From: Escarpia spicata
Lineage: Eukaryota; Annelida; Polychaeta; Sabellida; Siboglinidae
Length of the DNA stretch: 64,000 nt
Reading direction: 5' to 3'
Assembly: GCA_963995525.1 (NCBI GenBank)
Contig: OZ023205.1
Span: forward strand, 53,296,274-53,360,273
This document shows positions 44,481-57,437 of this stretch, in pieces. The notes beneath the pieces are model-generated. The model was not told the DNA's origin and did not search any database. It saw nothing but the letters and a program-made list of their open reading frames with translations. A program made the translations under genes and the position numbers. How positions within the stretch are numbered: position 1 is the stretch's first letter; every line of letters starts with the position of its first letter.

Positions 44481-45915
44481 CACTGACAGCAGCATTTTAC
44501 TTGTTTAAATTATCTATGTATCACGAGGACTGTTATATATTTTTCATGCCATGTATAATTTTTCTAAATTATTCTTTTTTATCACTGTTTTATATTTTCA
44601 CAATTTACATAAATTTTCATTTTGCATGATAATTAAACAACACTTGGGTAAGTTTAGTTCTGATATGGTGTAGTATCCAGTCCTTGGGATTACTCAAAGC
44701 GCTTTAAACTTTACTCCCTGGCAGACCTGTTAAATTGAAAACACCATCTTGACTTATGTGGGAAGAATTCAGCCACACTGAAATTAATATGCAAAGATTA
44801 TTCATACAAAAATATCCACCGTCTGTAGCCGGTACTCTTCATACAGCTGAGTAAACTGGAGCAATGTAGCATGTAGCGATTGTACATGTAATTCTCAGTC
44901 ACATGGCGATGACCCTGTCTAGTCTAGTCACTATTTTTTGCGAGTTGTAAACATACTAAGCATTGCACATACTACAACAGTTTTGAATTTTATATCCTAT
45001 TGATGTTTTTTAACAAAAAATCATAATATAGTTATTTTTATTTGATATGTACATATTAAATTTGTTCAACTAAACATCGTCCAAAGTAATTTGTTCTCAT
45101 TGGTTTACATTTTATGGGCATTAAATATAAAAATTTGTTGTTAAATACACATAATTGTTTAGTCACTAATTTTGTGAGTTGTAAACATATAACTAGCATT
45201 TGATATCACATGTGTAGTGTTGTTTTTTTGTAACAAAGAATTGTGATAAAAGTAACTGTTTGTTTTGTTATATGTACCTGACATTTTTTCAACCTCTTCC
45301 TAATTTTGGTTTCTATTGTTGCTTTGCATTTTATGTGTACGTGATATTAAAAATTATTACATTATACACATCAAGTACAATGATTGTACCTGTAGTTGTA
45401 TTGTGCTTTTCATAATTTTGTAGTCATGATCTTATCAAATAGTTTCAATAAAGTGTTTTTAATTTACATTGTCTTTACTTTAATTCACATGCATTTCTAA
45501 CAATATGCAATTTAACGAGGACACCCATTACTGCAAAATCCTAATGCAGACAACCAAAACTATCACATACAGTGGTGGAGTCTGGTCTGGGGGGCACAAA
45601 AACATCCACTGGCGACTGAACCAAATGGTGTAGTCTAAATTTTGTCGCTATCAAGCCACTATAACTTCAGCTGCTCTGCTGTCTCGGCTGGAGTGGTGAT
45701 ATCGGAAGACGGGGGGTGCTGTTGAAACATTTTCAAAGATGGTGTACCAAATAATAAGATTGGTCAGAATAAAACATAATTGTCAAAACAACCAAACACA
45801 TATGTTTGCATATCTTCCAAATGTTATGCTATGATTTATGTATATATATATATATATATACAGCTGTATATATCACGTTTGCATACCAGCAGCAATTAAT
45901 ACTTACGTTTACTTA

Positions 45916-46062
45916 CTGTCCTGAGCTGCATCCAGCCTCAGCAAGTGACTGGACACCCGACAGTGAGCTGCCTTTGCTATGACCGCTGATGCTCGATAGA
46001 GCCACCACAGATCTTGTCATATGTAATGGCTGCAGTGGTGTTGAGGTAGTTCACGCCTTTGT
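45916..46062 (-). pseudogene. Exon-like Ser/Thr-rich fragment, paralogue of 47137-47330
   Basis: On the minus strand TTSTPLQPLHMTRS, VVALSSISGHSK and GVQSLAEAGCSSGQ end at a stop. This aligns residue by residue with the fragment at 47137. TSTP..P-type linkers occur in the Kolobok transposase upstream of its catalytic part (SQSSTPSPT), so these may be linker exons. A stop lies just upstream in the same frame. Confidence 0.4.
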
Positions 46063-46259
46063 GTTGAAGCTGTCGAATAAAGTCATGAATTGGAATATGG
46101 AATGAGTCAGATTATTTGTGAAGGTGAACATGGTTTGACAGCACTACTACACGTAAATATATATAATATTATATATGTATGTATATGTAAATATATGTGT
46201 GTGTACATGTGGTGTGTAACTTATAAACGTTTTAATTTCATTAATAGGTAAAATATTTT

Positions 46260-46325
46260 GCACGATCATTTGCCCAATGGTCATTTGCCCAGCACTCAAG
46301 TGTGAACAGGTCATTTGCCCAGTTG
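46260..46325. repeat. Three copies of TGGGCAAATGA(C/T)C
   Basis: On the plus strand GATCATTTGCCCA, GGTCATTTGCCCA and GGTCATTTGCCCA occur within 65 bp. They look like subterminal repeats of a DNA transposon. No opposite end was found. Confidence 0.5.
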
Positions 46326-47136
46326 TAAAAAAAATACAATAAATGATATGAGAGTGGCAAAGTTATTATTGTATTTATTGTAAAATTGTAGTATATAACA
46401 AACAAAATAGACAATTTACAAGTGTCAGAGCCAACAATGTGAAACAATTTGGATTGTGCACCATCCAATTGCCAGTATAATTAACTACCTGTAAGTGCAG
46501 GTAGAGCATAGGTGGGTTGGAAAGAAGGTCACAGGAAATAAAGTCACAAAGTAATTTTATAAAAAAAAAAAAAAAATTGGCAATTTTTCACTGATAGTAC
46601 TAGCGACATTATATCATATGTCTTATTAAGAGTCTCCCCAACCTTACGTATTATTAAAATAATTCCACACATTGTATGTTTAAACAGGTTAAATTAAGTT
46701 ATTTTGACTTCTGAACACACACACACTAAAATATACATTCAAAGATACAAATCAGAAACTGAACATAAGCATCTTGTGCTATGCAAGCCAGCAGGTGATT
46801 ATAGAGATAAAATGTCATGTGACATAACATTAACATTAAAGTAGTTGCAGCCTTTAGCAGATCTGTGCGCCAGCATAAGCATAATTATTATGAAAGGACA
46901 ATCACTGAGGCTATATTGTGTCACGTATACTTACTTGCATTGTATATACACATTTATGTTTGCAATACAAACATTCCAAATTAAATAAAAAGAAACATAA
47001 GTTAAAAAAATTATCTGCAAATGAAATGTGCTATGTAGTTGACAGTTTGACAACCACCCTATCATACAAACATTGAATAATTGTACGCACATTAGACTGG
47101 TCAAACCAGAACATAACAGTACATTAATACCATTAC

Positions 47137-47330
47137 TTAAACTGACATTGGTTGTAATGGTTTAGAGCTGCACCCAGCCTCGGGAAGAGACTGAATACCT
47201 GACGGTGAACTGGTTTTACTGCGACCACCGATACTCGATAGAGCCAATGCAGCGGTTGTTTTCTGTGTTGGTTGGATTGGCGTGGACGTCATTTGCATAT
47301 ATTTGTGGTGAAACTCAAGTGAAGGCATAA
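47137..47330 (-). pseudogene. Exon-like Ser/Thr-rich fragment, paralogue of 45916-46062
   Basis: The frame 47328-47137 reads MPSLEFHHKYMQMTSTPIQP, then ALALSSIGGRSKTSS and GIQSLPEAGCSSKP. The closest relative is 45916-46062 in the same orientation, 1.2 kb away. One 2-bp indel separates the two upstream parts. Confidence 0.4.
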
Positions 47331-48268
47331 AGTGGAATGGCCAAAATTGATTAAATTTTACATTTTTTAATAGTACTACTACCCCTAAAAATGGACAGCG
47401 TAGTATAACACATCAACATAATATCCAGGCTATTTAAATAACTTTCAGAAATAATAAAATAAATTGTCCTCCTATGTTCATACACCCGGTGTAGTTGTTT
47501 TCTTGCTCCCTATCAAACTAAGGTTAGCATAGAGGCCTAGAAGATCTCTATCAATGTGTATACATATTCTACACTTTTCAGAGATGTAACTTATAAACTT
47601 TTCTTTATATATTATACATACTTCTACACATACTATATGCAGTTTGGGTCGTTTACCCCTTGGTAATATATGTAGACTATTACGGTCACAATATACATAT
47701 ACATAATTAGTATTCTCTACAGAAATCATAAATTATTACTACTCTTTAAATTTACATAATACAAGATTATTAAATTTATATGTTATTACAATCAGCATTC
47801 ACGTTGTACATCACACATGGACAAACAGTAAATAAGTGTTATTTTGTATTCTACATTGCTGAAGGCAAGTAAAGATATATTTATATCATACAAAACATGG
47901 TAGTAAATCTCATAGACTCATACTGCTATTGAGTAGGCATGGGTAAAGCCTAAAGGTCAATTGGTAGCTGTGTTTTACTGGGTATTATGATTTTTCCTGG
48001 AGTGTTTGTCACTGATCTGCTGTCAGTAAATGTAACTAGCTTTGATGATCAAAGTGCACCCTACAAGCAGCCAGTGACTCAAGTTTCAACTGACATCCAA
48101 GAAAGCAAGTACTTATAGTTAGATCCAGGCAATTATTTTAGGCATTCGATTATTTTATTAGTCTCAAATGTCCAGCCAGTGGCAGTGTCAGTCAGTGATT
48201 GAGAGTAACGTGTGAATGTCCAGTGGGTGCTACAGCTGTATTATGTATTACATTATACATAGTTAAAT

Positions 48269-48560
48269 ATTGATATAATACGGCATGTCCTTAAATATGA
48301 AGGCATAATGTCTACATTACTGTATATTAATTTGCGATGGAACGACACGGATTGATGGAACGTCGATGAAACGTCGCGGAACGTCGATGGAGCGGATTTT
48401 AAAGTTCATGTACCATTCGGTGTGTGCTTCGCAAGAGACTGACACTTCGCACTTAGTTAACTATTGATATAATATAACATGTCCATCAATATAAAGTCAT
48501 AATATCTACAATAATGTATATTCATGTGCGATGGAACGTCGCGGAACGTCGATCGAAGAT
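48269..48560 (+). repeat. Direct repeat (two copies of about 100-120 bp)
   Basis: 48269-48400 and 48463-48560 share TATTGATATAATA..ACATGTCC, AATGTATATTCATGTGCGAT-type words and GGAACGTCG boxes. GGAACGTCG or close variants recur six or more times in the region. Confidence 0.65.
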
Positions 48561-48860
48561 GGAATTAAGATGGCGGACGATGACGGCTTTGTTTTGGCTG
48601 TTCCATCTATTGAACACACAGTCGTGTGTGTGTGTGCTTGCTGATAAATTCAATATTACTAACCTGTCCAGAAGAAACTTGGCGAATGCTGCATCACTTT
48701 TCACGCCAGCCGTTTCTTTCGTTCGGTTTCACAAATCCATAACCTTTCCAATATACACCTTTGTACGCGGATACTCTCTTTGTCTTTCCGCTCTCACCCT
48801 CTTTTTAGCCGAGTCGGTGACATATATCCGTGGGCATCCCTTCGTCACAGATAAAATTAT
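48540..48860 (-). pseudogene. Unclassified transposon-like coding relic
   Basis: On the minus strand KKRVRAERQREYPRTKVYIG is followed by KVMDL, a stop, and KETAGVKSDAAFAKFLLDR. The last segment (K.D..FAKFLLD) resembles an N-terminal motif of multicopy invertebrate proteins that I cannot name with certainty. One stop interrupts it. The 128-codon plus-strand frame over the same DNA shows no domain. Confidence 0.3.
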
Positions 48861-49162
48861 CGAGCTATCACTTGTACAAAAAATGGATGGCGACTCGTAA
48901 ATACGTAATGTTGACTGAATCCAGGCACCGAAAGGTGGGGGTCAAAGGCCGATGTCGCCGCATATTCCCGTTCACGTGACTATTACACGAGAGGTCTATC
49001 TCAGACCACATCCAAGTTCAGATATGTCTTGATATTCGGTTAGGTCTAACCGAAAATCATTTTATTGTTTGTCTGTTAATTTCATTAAAACGAAGTAAAG
49101 CATACGTACAAATGAACCAGTGTATCAATAATGAATACCTGATACGATTACGTTTCGTGAAA

Positions 49163-49473
49163 TTAGTCTGACACGTGAGGAGCACAACAATCGAAATGAT
49201 TGAGCACCTTTAACGAGTCGAATCCTTCTCCTTGGCACTGTCCGCAGGACCGTTCGCTTTCACGAAGATCTTGCAATTTCTCGTCCACGTTAACTGGATT
49301 TTGCCTTGCTTTCTCAGTAGACGGGCGGTTTTCACGAGGTTCGCTTGCTTTGCCGTCAAATGTTCGTTTACATAAACGTTGGTGCCGCGTAGTTTCTTGC
49401 TCCATTTCAGAACATTCGTTTCTGAAAACTTAACACCAGGTGGCACCACCGTGACACTTTCACTGGTGTGCAC
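49163..49473 (-). pseudogene. LINE ORF1-type RNA-binding domain fragment
   Basis: The frame 49473-49210 reads KLRGTNVYVNEHLTAKQANL, VKTARLLRKQGKIQL and TWTRNCKIFVKANG. The order (K.RG.nV.vNE.LT, ArLLRK.GKI, W....kIfVK) is typical of ORF1 proteins of CR1/L2-like LINEs. No reverse transcriptase follows. Confidence 0.55.
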
Positions 49474-50776
49474 GGAAATATTGTCCTCGGTGATACAGCG
49501 ACTGTTTTTGCATTTTGAAAAAACTCTTTCAATTTAGAATTCTGTTTAAATGTGGATTTCTTTTTGGGCTCGTTATGTTAGTGAAGGTCCTCTTGTTTTG
49601 GAAAAAAAAATCGATCCAGCGTCGCCGCATAATCAATTAATGAAACTGGTACGCCTTATCTCAAGTTTCAACCAACACTACTAGTAATAACTACAGGGTC
49701 TACGTTCTGGACCTATGCACACGTTTGAGACCATAGCTAGACGGAGGACAAACGAGACAGGGCCAAGGTAACCCAGTGCAGTTTATTGAGACAATATTAA
49801 TTTACACACACCCTCAGAGTTTAAACCGATGGCAACTTTTCTCATTACATATTTCGATCTAAACCTCGTTCCGGCTGACCATTGAATTTCTCCATTCGCC
49901 AATTATGCCGCCAATAATAACGCCAATACTATTTTCCCGATAGCGATAGTATGATGACCAAGAAGGGCCATCGCGTTTTAGTGTGGCAACCTGCAGCGTC
50001 ATGGGGCGATGACGCGATGCGATGTGCAATGCGATGGGCGATGCGATGGACGATGCGCGATGCGATGGACGATGCGTGATGCGATGGACAATGTGCGATG
50101 CGATACGCGAAGCGATGCGCGATGCGATGGTATAAATTATAAAGATGCCGTAATGAGCATGCGTACGTCGAAAACGAGACTTAGCAGCCATTTGTATTTT
50201 ATTAAACGCATTCCTTGTGTTCAGAGCAAGTGATGATGGCTGATGACGTATACGGTTACAAATGTTTGTTCTGCACAAAGAATTTGTTTTTCGTACTTCC
50301 AAATGTTATGACGAAAGTCTGGGGCAAAAATCTCTTTTAATATGACATATATATACCTCTTCTACCGCTTAAATTGTATGTTAAATTGTTTCCGTCTGGA
50401 TATCATTGGTAGAAAATATAAAACTTTTTTGGTGTACATTGGATGAGACGACAACTTGAAGCTGTTTTTTTAACCTTTAACTTATAGGAAATGCCGTTCG
50501 TTTGTGTCAACATTTTTAATTTTTAAATATTATAAATAGCTACAATATTTGAAGTCGGTTTAATAAGCAACATATACATTTGTTTATAAATGATCTAAAA
50601 AAACTTAATTTAGTCGTCACTTGCGTCACGTTTTTCTTCCTGTCTACCGTGTAATTGTTTCTTTTTCGTTAAGTGAATCGAATTGCTGAGGCACCGTTTA
50701 CCAAAACGTAGATACGCTACAGTGTAACTGCCTGTCAATCGCAGCGGTATACGATGCCGCCCAATATAGCATGCAT

Positions 50777-50814
<38 letters not shown>

Positions 50815-51068
50815 CGTGCGTGAGGGCGTGCGTGCGTGCGTACGTGCGTACGTGTGTGATTATAAACCTATACTTATAGCATGCATGTGTGTCAATTGTA
50901 TTGTTGTAAATACAGTTGTAGCATCATTGCCAGGTCAAATAGAGCTAACTACTGCAAACTTGACGCGTAGTTATCATGAGTGTGTATTTCACATAAGGTG
51001 TGTATGTTCATTTCAGTTAACAGTTTAGTAAGACAGTGTTTCGTGGCAGGATACACTAATGTTGAACT

Positions 51069-51329
51069 GTGTGCGATACTCAGCCACAATGGAATATCCA
51101 TCAGGTGTGTTCTTTATCAGGGCATGTAGTGAGAATGGGAAAAGAACGGATGGTAAAGAGAGCAGATGCACGGAGACTGGAAAGGAAAAGGAAGGGAGGA
51201 AGAACTAGACTTCGATGGGAGGACTGTGGAAAAAGAGATTTTGAAGGATTGGGAGAAGGATGGAGAACGAGAGCGAACGATGGAGAGAACTGGAGACGAC
51301 TGGTGGAGAGAGCAGTGCAGGATCAGTGA
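51069..51329 (+). pseudogene. LINE C-terminal fragment
   Basis: The frame reads SGHVVRMGKERMVKRADARR, KRKGGRTRLRWEDCGKRDFE and ENWRRLVERAVQD before a stop. The GHVVRM ... GGRTRLRW ... WRRLV order is the C-terminal tail of RTE/CR1-type LINE polyproteins. It closely resembles the minus-strand tail at 55610-55990. Confidence 0.7.
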
Positions 51330-52335
51330 GGGAAAATAAAAAAAAATCCGAAATCGAGCTTCGGAATCGAGGCCAGTTTCACCCCAGACAGACAGGGATA
51401 TATGAGGAGTTCAAATTCATGTTTGTAGAGAGGTGCAAATCGAGGTTTTTGAAGAGCCTGAAGATGGAGTTATTTTGGCGAGCCTCAATGGGTGTGCAAA
51501 TTGTGATTTTGGAGAGCCTCAATGTGGGTGTTTTGGCGAGTCTCAAGAGGGGGGGGGGGTGCAAATCGAGGTTTTGGAGAGCCTCAACCCATCAAATATC
51601 CACCATGTTCCGACGCCAGTGTTTTGGGTTTGGCTTTGTTGTCTGGGCTTGAACAAATTCGTGACCTTAGGCAACACTGGACGCCTTTTATGTTCAACGC
51701 ATTGCGTGTACGTATACGGTTACACATATAGTTATTGAGCACAACAGATTATGTGATTGTACTTCTAAATATTTTGATAAAGCCTAATGCGATTGAGTTT
51801 AGACTAAGATAAATGACGGCATGCGGGCAATCACTTTTAAGAATGTAATCTAGCTTCTCGCACCAAAACCGGAGACCAAAAAAGAATTAATTCATAGCAT
51901 GAGGTGTGTACCTCTTCTACCACTCCCCATTTCTTTTTTGAATGGTTTCATCTGAATATCCTTGATCGAAAAGATAAACGATAATGTATGTACCTCCACA
52001 CATGAAAAACAGGGATGTTGATAGAATCTTTCAGTTGAACATTAACCGTGGGCTTTGAAGTGTACATTTCTTGAATATTTATTCATTAGTGACATGCTAT
52101 ATTTTCATAGATGTACATATCATGTTAATTATGCCTTACAATTTTTTTTTTAATATATCAATAACTATAATCAGTTAGACCATACTAAACTTTAGTGTCT
52201 TTAGTTTATGATAAAATATATAAATCGTAAACTAAAACTAACTAACTACTGTCTCTAATTATTATACCAAACCTACATACCAAAATGCACAAAAGAGGTA
52301 GCGAATCGTTGTTCCTAGAGTTTCATTTTTGCTAA

Positions 52336-52556
52336 GGGATCAACTCAGAACGTCGATGTCCGATATCAAGCGAAATTATTTTAGTTTAGGAGGGGTCTGA
52401 GGCAGTTCCATCTGGCGTCGGACATCGACCGACACTGTCATTTATACTGGTATCATCATATTAATGTTTAAAAAATTCGTCTGAGGGGGTGGGGGGCTGA
52501 GGCAAGATGAAAGTAATTTCGTCTGATGTCGGACATCGACGTTCTGAGATGATCCC
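52336..52556. mobile_element. Harbinger-like MITE, 221 bp, TAA target duplication
   Basis: Both ends, read inward, give GGGATCA[A/T]CTCAGAACGTCGATGTCCGA and remain similar for about 43 bp. TAA flanks both sides (52333-52335 and 52557-52559). A related sequence at about 50670 (GTTAAGTGAATCGAATTG) shows the uninterrupted site. A 3-bp TWA-type duplication with GG-start ends is characteristic of PIF/Harbinger MITEs. Confidence 0.8.
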
Positions 52557-54089
52557 TAAGTGAATCGAATTGTAGACGGACCGCGCGCTCCGTGTACCTC
52601 CTAGTAGACCTACTACAAGTTAACATCCTGTCAATGTTGGTTGTTTATTACTTGGTTCAATAGCGCAGCCTATTTATTGACACCGCGTTATTCGTACTTG
52701 TATTTCGGTGCAACGCTGCTTTTACGTGCTACTACGTAAACAAGATTAAGTCATTAAACATCACTGCATTTGTATTGAAGATCGTCTCACGGAATATATG
52801 TCAGTTTTTTTCCAGACATGAAAGTATTAGGGACCGAGGAGTAAATCAAGAAGCAAACATTATTAAAAGTTTATATTTTAATTTATATAAGGCATAAATA
52901 ACATGTTTGCATTCTGAACATATATTATGTCATTAATTAATAAATATACACAAATTTGCTTCAAAACTGTTGGTTAATGTTCAACTGAGAAATGTCTCAA
53001 CCATCCTTGGTTCATCGTGTCTGGATGCACACAAAATAGTGTTTGTATTTGCGATCAGGGATATCCAGATGGAAACAATAATTATTTAACAAATAAAATG
53101 TTGAATAAGTACATATTTCATGTTATAAAGTAACCTATTTCAGTCCCTAGTCTAGTCTTTGCAAATAGGCTGCCGGCCTGGCACCCGTTTTTGTTTGGCT
53201 AAATTCAACCCCAGTATACTTCCTTGACAATATTTAGAAGTACAATCACATAATCTTTTGTGCACAATAACTAGATGTGTAACCGTATACGTACAGTCAG
53301 CGTCATCAGCCATCATCACATGCTCTGAACACAAAAAGGAATGCGTTTAATAAAATACAAATGGCTGCCTAAGTCTCGCTTTCGACGTACGCATGCTCAT
53401 TACGGCATTTTTATAATGTATACCATCGCATCGCGCATCGCGCATCGCATCGCCCATCGCATCGCCTATCGGATCGCGTCATCGCCCCATGGTGCTGCAG
53501 ATTGCCACACAAAAACGCGATGGCCCTTCTCGGCCATCAGCAAATAATATTCTATTCTAAATAATTCCCTTTGCGTTCTCTGAAATGCATCATCAATTTG
53601 TAGTAGGTCAGTGGTTTAAAGTAGCCAATGGAAATCTCATAGAAAGAAACGAGTAGACATTGGCGACTCGGAGGAGACGCACTTATATGACCCAAAGTTA
53701 GCTTATTCATTAAGACAGTGTGCGACTGACGCGCACCAGTGTGAATGTTTGATGACACCCACTTCTGATTATTAAATACAAGGTGTCTGAACCGAAATAT
53801 CGATACAGAAAGACGATAGACGTTGAAGGATGATACAAAACTAAACGTGCGGTTTGGCTTGGTATTCATTTTGTATAGAACATGTAAAGAGAAGCGGCTT
53901 GAATGGACTAGTGAGGACAAGAAGCACTGAGTGTCTGAGGTTGCAGTGGATGGATGAAATAAAAGGAACAGCAGTTTACAACAAAAGTGTTGGATCCCAT
54001 CAAAGAAGAGGAAATAGGCTATTTGGACAGGAAACATATTTTCACAGCGCCGAATATGACAAGAAACTAATCCTTACCACGACAAGATA

Positions 54090-55530
54090 ATGTTAAAGTC
54101 AGTCGCGTTAAATTAAGTGATTAATTTAATTTATATTGTATAATATATAGACCTTACTCGCGTCCGTATTGCGTGACCATTCTCGTACATATTCCCAAGT
54201 AGTATTGTTTTCTTGTGAAATTAAACCCGACCATCCTTGACGTTCGTTTGATGTAGAAAATATACTCCTCTGTCATGCCAGTATTACCGTAATAATACTC
54301 ACGCAACCGACTCATTGCAGCACCGTGATTAATTCGTCACACGGCAGAGGTCAACGTCCATTTACACATAATATACCACGAGAGTTAATTGTCTTATTAC
54401 TAGCAGGATTTAGCGCAGACAATTTAAGTCACCAATGTAGACAAGAAATACGTAAGCAATTGGGTGTGGAAATTGTTAATTAACCTTTTCGCTTTTCACT
54501 GACAAATTAATCTTGTTTATCATCAGTTACATAATTTGGCGATGCGGGCCGTCATTCTACGCCAGTGCTGTCACTGACGTAAGACAGGGTGGGAGACCTA
54601 GGGGTTCTCTAGACTGGCGTATGGTTGTTGTTTCTTGGGGTTTCTGTAACATCATTGATCCATCATTCTGTAAATAACACCCTGCTGTTTTTATGTTTCT
54701 ATGTTGTGTGCTCTTGTCGTTCGTTGATTTATTTGACTGCATCCTGATTAAGTGACTAAATCTTTTTGTTCTCGTTCTTCTGTGTGTCCTTGTACTGGTC
54801 ATGTTCCACTCATAACGCTGTTACACTCGTTCCTGGTTGTGTCTCTTCTCGTCTAGTTCACAGTTTTCACAGGTGGTAATTTTTAATTACTCCTCTTTAT
54901 TTCCTAAGAACATATAACAATGATGACTACGTCAGACAGCAAGTTGACTCCTTACATACTGGAAAACAAGACAGCTGTTGTCACCAATAACACATCGGAA
55001 GTCCTCCTGTCTTGACTACATCATACACAACAGGACCATTTCACAAACCGTCACGCAAGGCACCCTAGAGGACAATTCGAATTTAAGATAAAACGATGAT
55101 GTCAGATGATCTATTGGCTAGATAGCATCTTACAGTGGACCAGTCTACATCTAAAGACATTAATGCGCGCTACAGAGGACGAGCGAGAGAGAAAAGGAGA
55201 ACCGTCCATTCGTGACTGCCATTCGCGGTCCAGGGTTGATATTATCTGATAACAAATTTGCAATCATAGGCTTGCGTCTTGTATTTATTGCAGTAGTTCG
55301 ATGTTTAAATATTGGAACTGCTGACTAGATTAGTCCCTTACCCTTTGGCATATCAATTTGCCAAAATTTGGATTTATCGCTGGATCCGCTAGCCAACCAT
55401 CTCACAACCTTTAAGTTTTCGGCGTTTTGCGCTTAATTACCTGTTGTTACGTCACGTCGCTGGGCAGACGGGATATGACAGGTATTTCCTTGAATCGCAG
55501 ATTCAAGCTGAGTTTGTTCGAGGAATCGCG
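54090..55530. other. Non-coding DNA, nothing recognised
   Basis: AT-rich unique-looking sequence. No domain, repeat or transposon end could be supported. Confidence 0.4.
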
Positions 55531-55609
55531 GGATGAGGATAATAATTGGGACGATTAAGTTAACTTACACATTATCTTGTTCGCCTCTTCTTTCCCTGCA
55601 TGTGCGTGG

Positions 55610-55990
55610 TGAGGCTGGCCTCAATATTGATCCACGGTTTCTGTTTTTGTTCTTTTTCTTCCCCCTCACTGACGTTGCACTGCTGTCTCCACCAACCGTC
55701 TCCACTCCTCTCTACCTTTCACTGCTGTCTCCATCAACTGTCTCCACTCCCCTCTATCTTTCACTGCTGTTTTCACCAACTGTCTCCACTCCCCTCTATC
55801 TTTCACTGCTGTCTTCACCAACCGTCTCCACTCCCCTCTATCTTTCACTGCTGTCTTCACCAACCGTCTCCACTCCTCTCTATCTTTCGTTCTCATTCTC
55901 CACTCCTCTTCCTGTCCCTCAAAATCTCTCTTATACATTCCTCCGATTGCAGTCTAGGTCGTCCTCGTCTCCTTCAGCGTTTCACTCTCC
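55610..55990 (-). pseudogene. LINE C-terminal tail with 42-bp in-frame amplification
   Basis: On the minus strand KRRRGRPRLQ-type residues (about 55990-55950), KRDFEGQEEEWRMRTKDREE, then the 14-residue unit WRRLVKTAVKDRGE about five times, ending WRRLVETAVQRQ. The single-copy version is seen at 51069-51329. The upstream LINE body is missing. Confidence 0.75.
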
Positions 55991-56039
55991 GGAAATAGCG
56001 TGTTATAAATACCAAGATAATGTAATCAACTAACATCCC

Positions 56040-57400
56040 TTGTTTGTGACGTTGGGTCGACATAATCGAATACGAACAGTGCACGTTCACTTGTATTGGA
56101 CATAGCGTGAGATAAATGCCATTGTAGTATTAGAGTAATCAACTATCATCTCTGATTTGTGAGAGTGGGTCAACATAAACGAATGAAAACAGTGTGCACG
56201 TTCACTGGTATTACCTCCAACAGACATCGTGATAGGAATATAATATGATCACACTCTGAAGACGAAAGGAACACATATCTGTTAAGAGATCGTGCGATAT
56301 TTTTCCGCTTCTTTTGACTCCGGCAATAATGAGTTTCATGACAGTCACACTTTGTGCGTTCCAGGAGACTACGCTATTCCAAATATGACCCATCCTTGAG
56401 TGGGTGTGACGCGATGTGGGAGGTTGTTCCTAATAGTAGGTCGAAGACGAGAGATTGGCCTAAGAATAAATGGTAACTGGAAGAAATCACAAAACCAGGT
56501 AGGAGGTGGGAGTTGAAACTCATGCCACACCCCTCAAAGAGGCAAGCTTAAAATTAGTCGCGTATATATATATATATAGGGCGACTAATAATAATATATG
56601 TATATAATCTATAATATATATATACATAATATATAAATATATATGACAACAATAAACAGATTGTGAAAAGGAGCGTGGCTCCAGGAATACGTCACTCATG
56701 CCAAGCATCCTCAACGTTCCCGGCAGACCGTGTTGCTGCATGTTATATTATAGACTCTTCGACAGAGACGATGGTTTTTTACGATGTATTATCAGATCCT
56801 CATGGTTATGACATTGCCCCTTAACCCGGTTTCTGACAATTTATTAGGGGTAACTGGCCCGGCGCCGCGGGCCTCAGTGGTGTATTTAGAGGCCTACGGT
56901 GCTGACACGTAGTGGCCAAACCGGGTTTTGTTCTTAGTAGATGAACGAAATACAAACACGTAGATCATAAAGCAGTACATAACATAAGATACTCACAAAT
57001 TTATATGATATTGTACCGGGGAAATCGGGACACTTGTTAAATTATATTTCAGATGACGTAGAAAGTTAATAACGATGACGTCCGTCGAAATTGACGATCT
57101 ATGTCTAGCCTGGTTCCCGATTCTACAGAATACTGGTCCAGGGGTCGATGAAATCAACTAATGATATTATCAAATTGTAGGTACAGTAAGCCATAAGTCA
57201 AGCTAAGATTATCCCCCAGAACAAATAGAAAACATTTTGCAATTTCAATCACGTGTCTACGAAGGAATTACATCTTATGTACCGCTAGGTAACGACAAAG
57301 GTTGAAGCGTCATCAACGGGACATGGGAAACATCGGCAAGAAAACATAGTGTGCGGACATTTAGTACATACGTGTCGTTTTTAATAATTAATATATTGAA
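56040..57400. other. Non-coding DNA with TA-rich tract
   Basis: No gene recognised. Alternating TA words occur at about 56560-56645. Confidence 0.4.
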
Positions 57401-57437
57401 ATATTGTGTCAGTCATCATCAAATGTAGTTTAATGTC

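Larger units (their letters stand above)
49953..53540. mobile_element. Large inverted-repeat complex with (GCGATG)n arms
   Basis: Outer arms 49953-50310 and 53248-53540 are inverted copies: AAGGGCCATCGCGTTTT, then an irregular GCGATG array (about 50003-50128 left, 53425-53480 right), then GCATGCGTACGTCGAAA and GTATACGGTTACA. A further copy of the inner part lies at about 51700-52140 in left-arm orientation and pairs with 53300-52870. The pieces suggest two or more overlapping copies of one long-inverted-repeat transposon. Between the arms are a GT tract (50779-50810), a LINE fragment (51069-51329) and a MITE (52336-52556). Confidence 0.65.

Noticed and set aside
48514..48900. 128-codon plus-strand membrane-like frame
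   Set aside because: The minus strand over the same DNA shows a better protein-like motif (KSDAAFAKFLLDR); the plus frame appears to be its shadow.
53552..54037. 161-codon minus-strand frame
   Set aside because: No recognisable domain, and composition like random AT-rich sequence.
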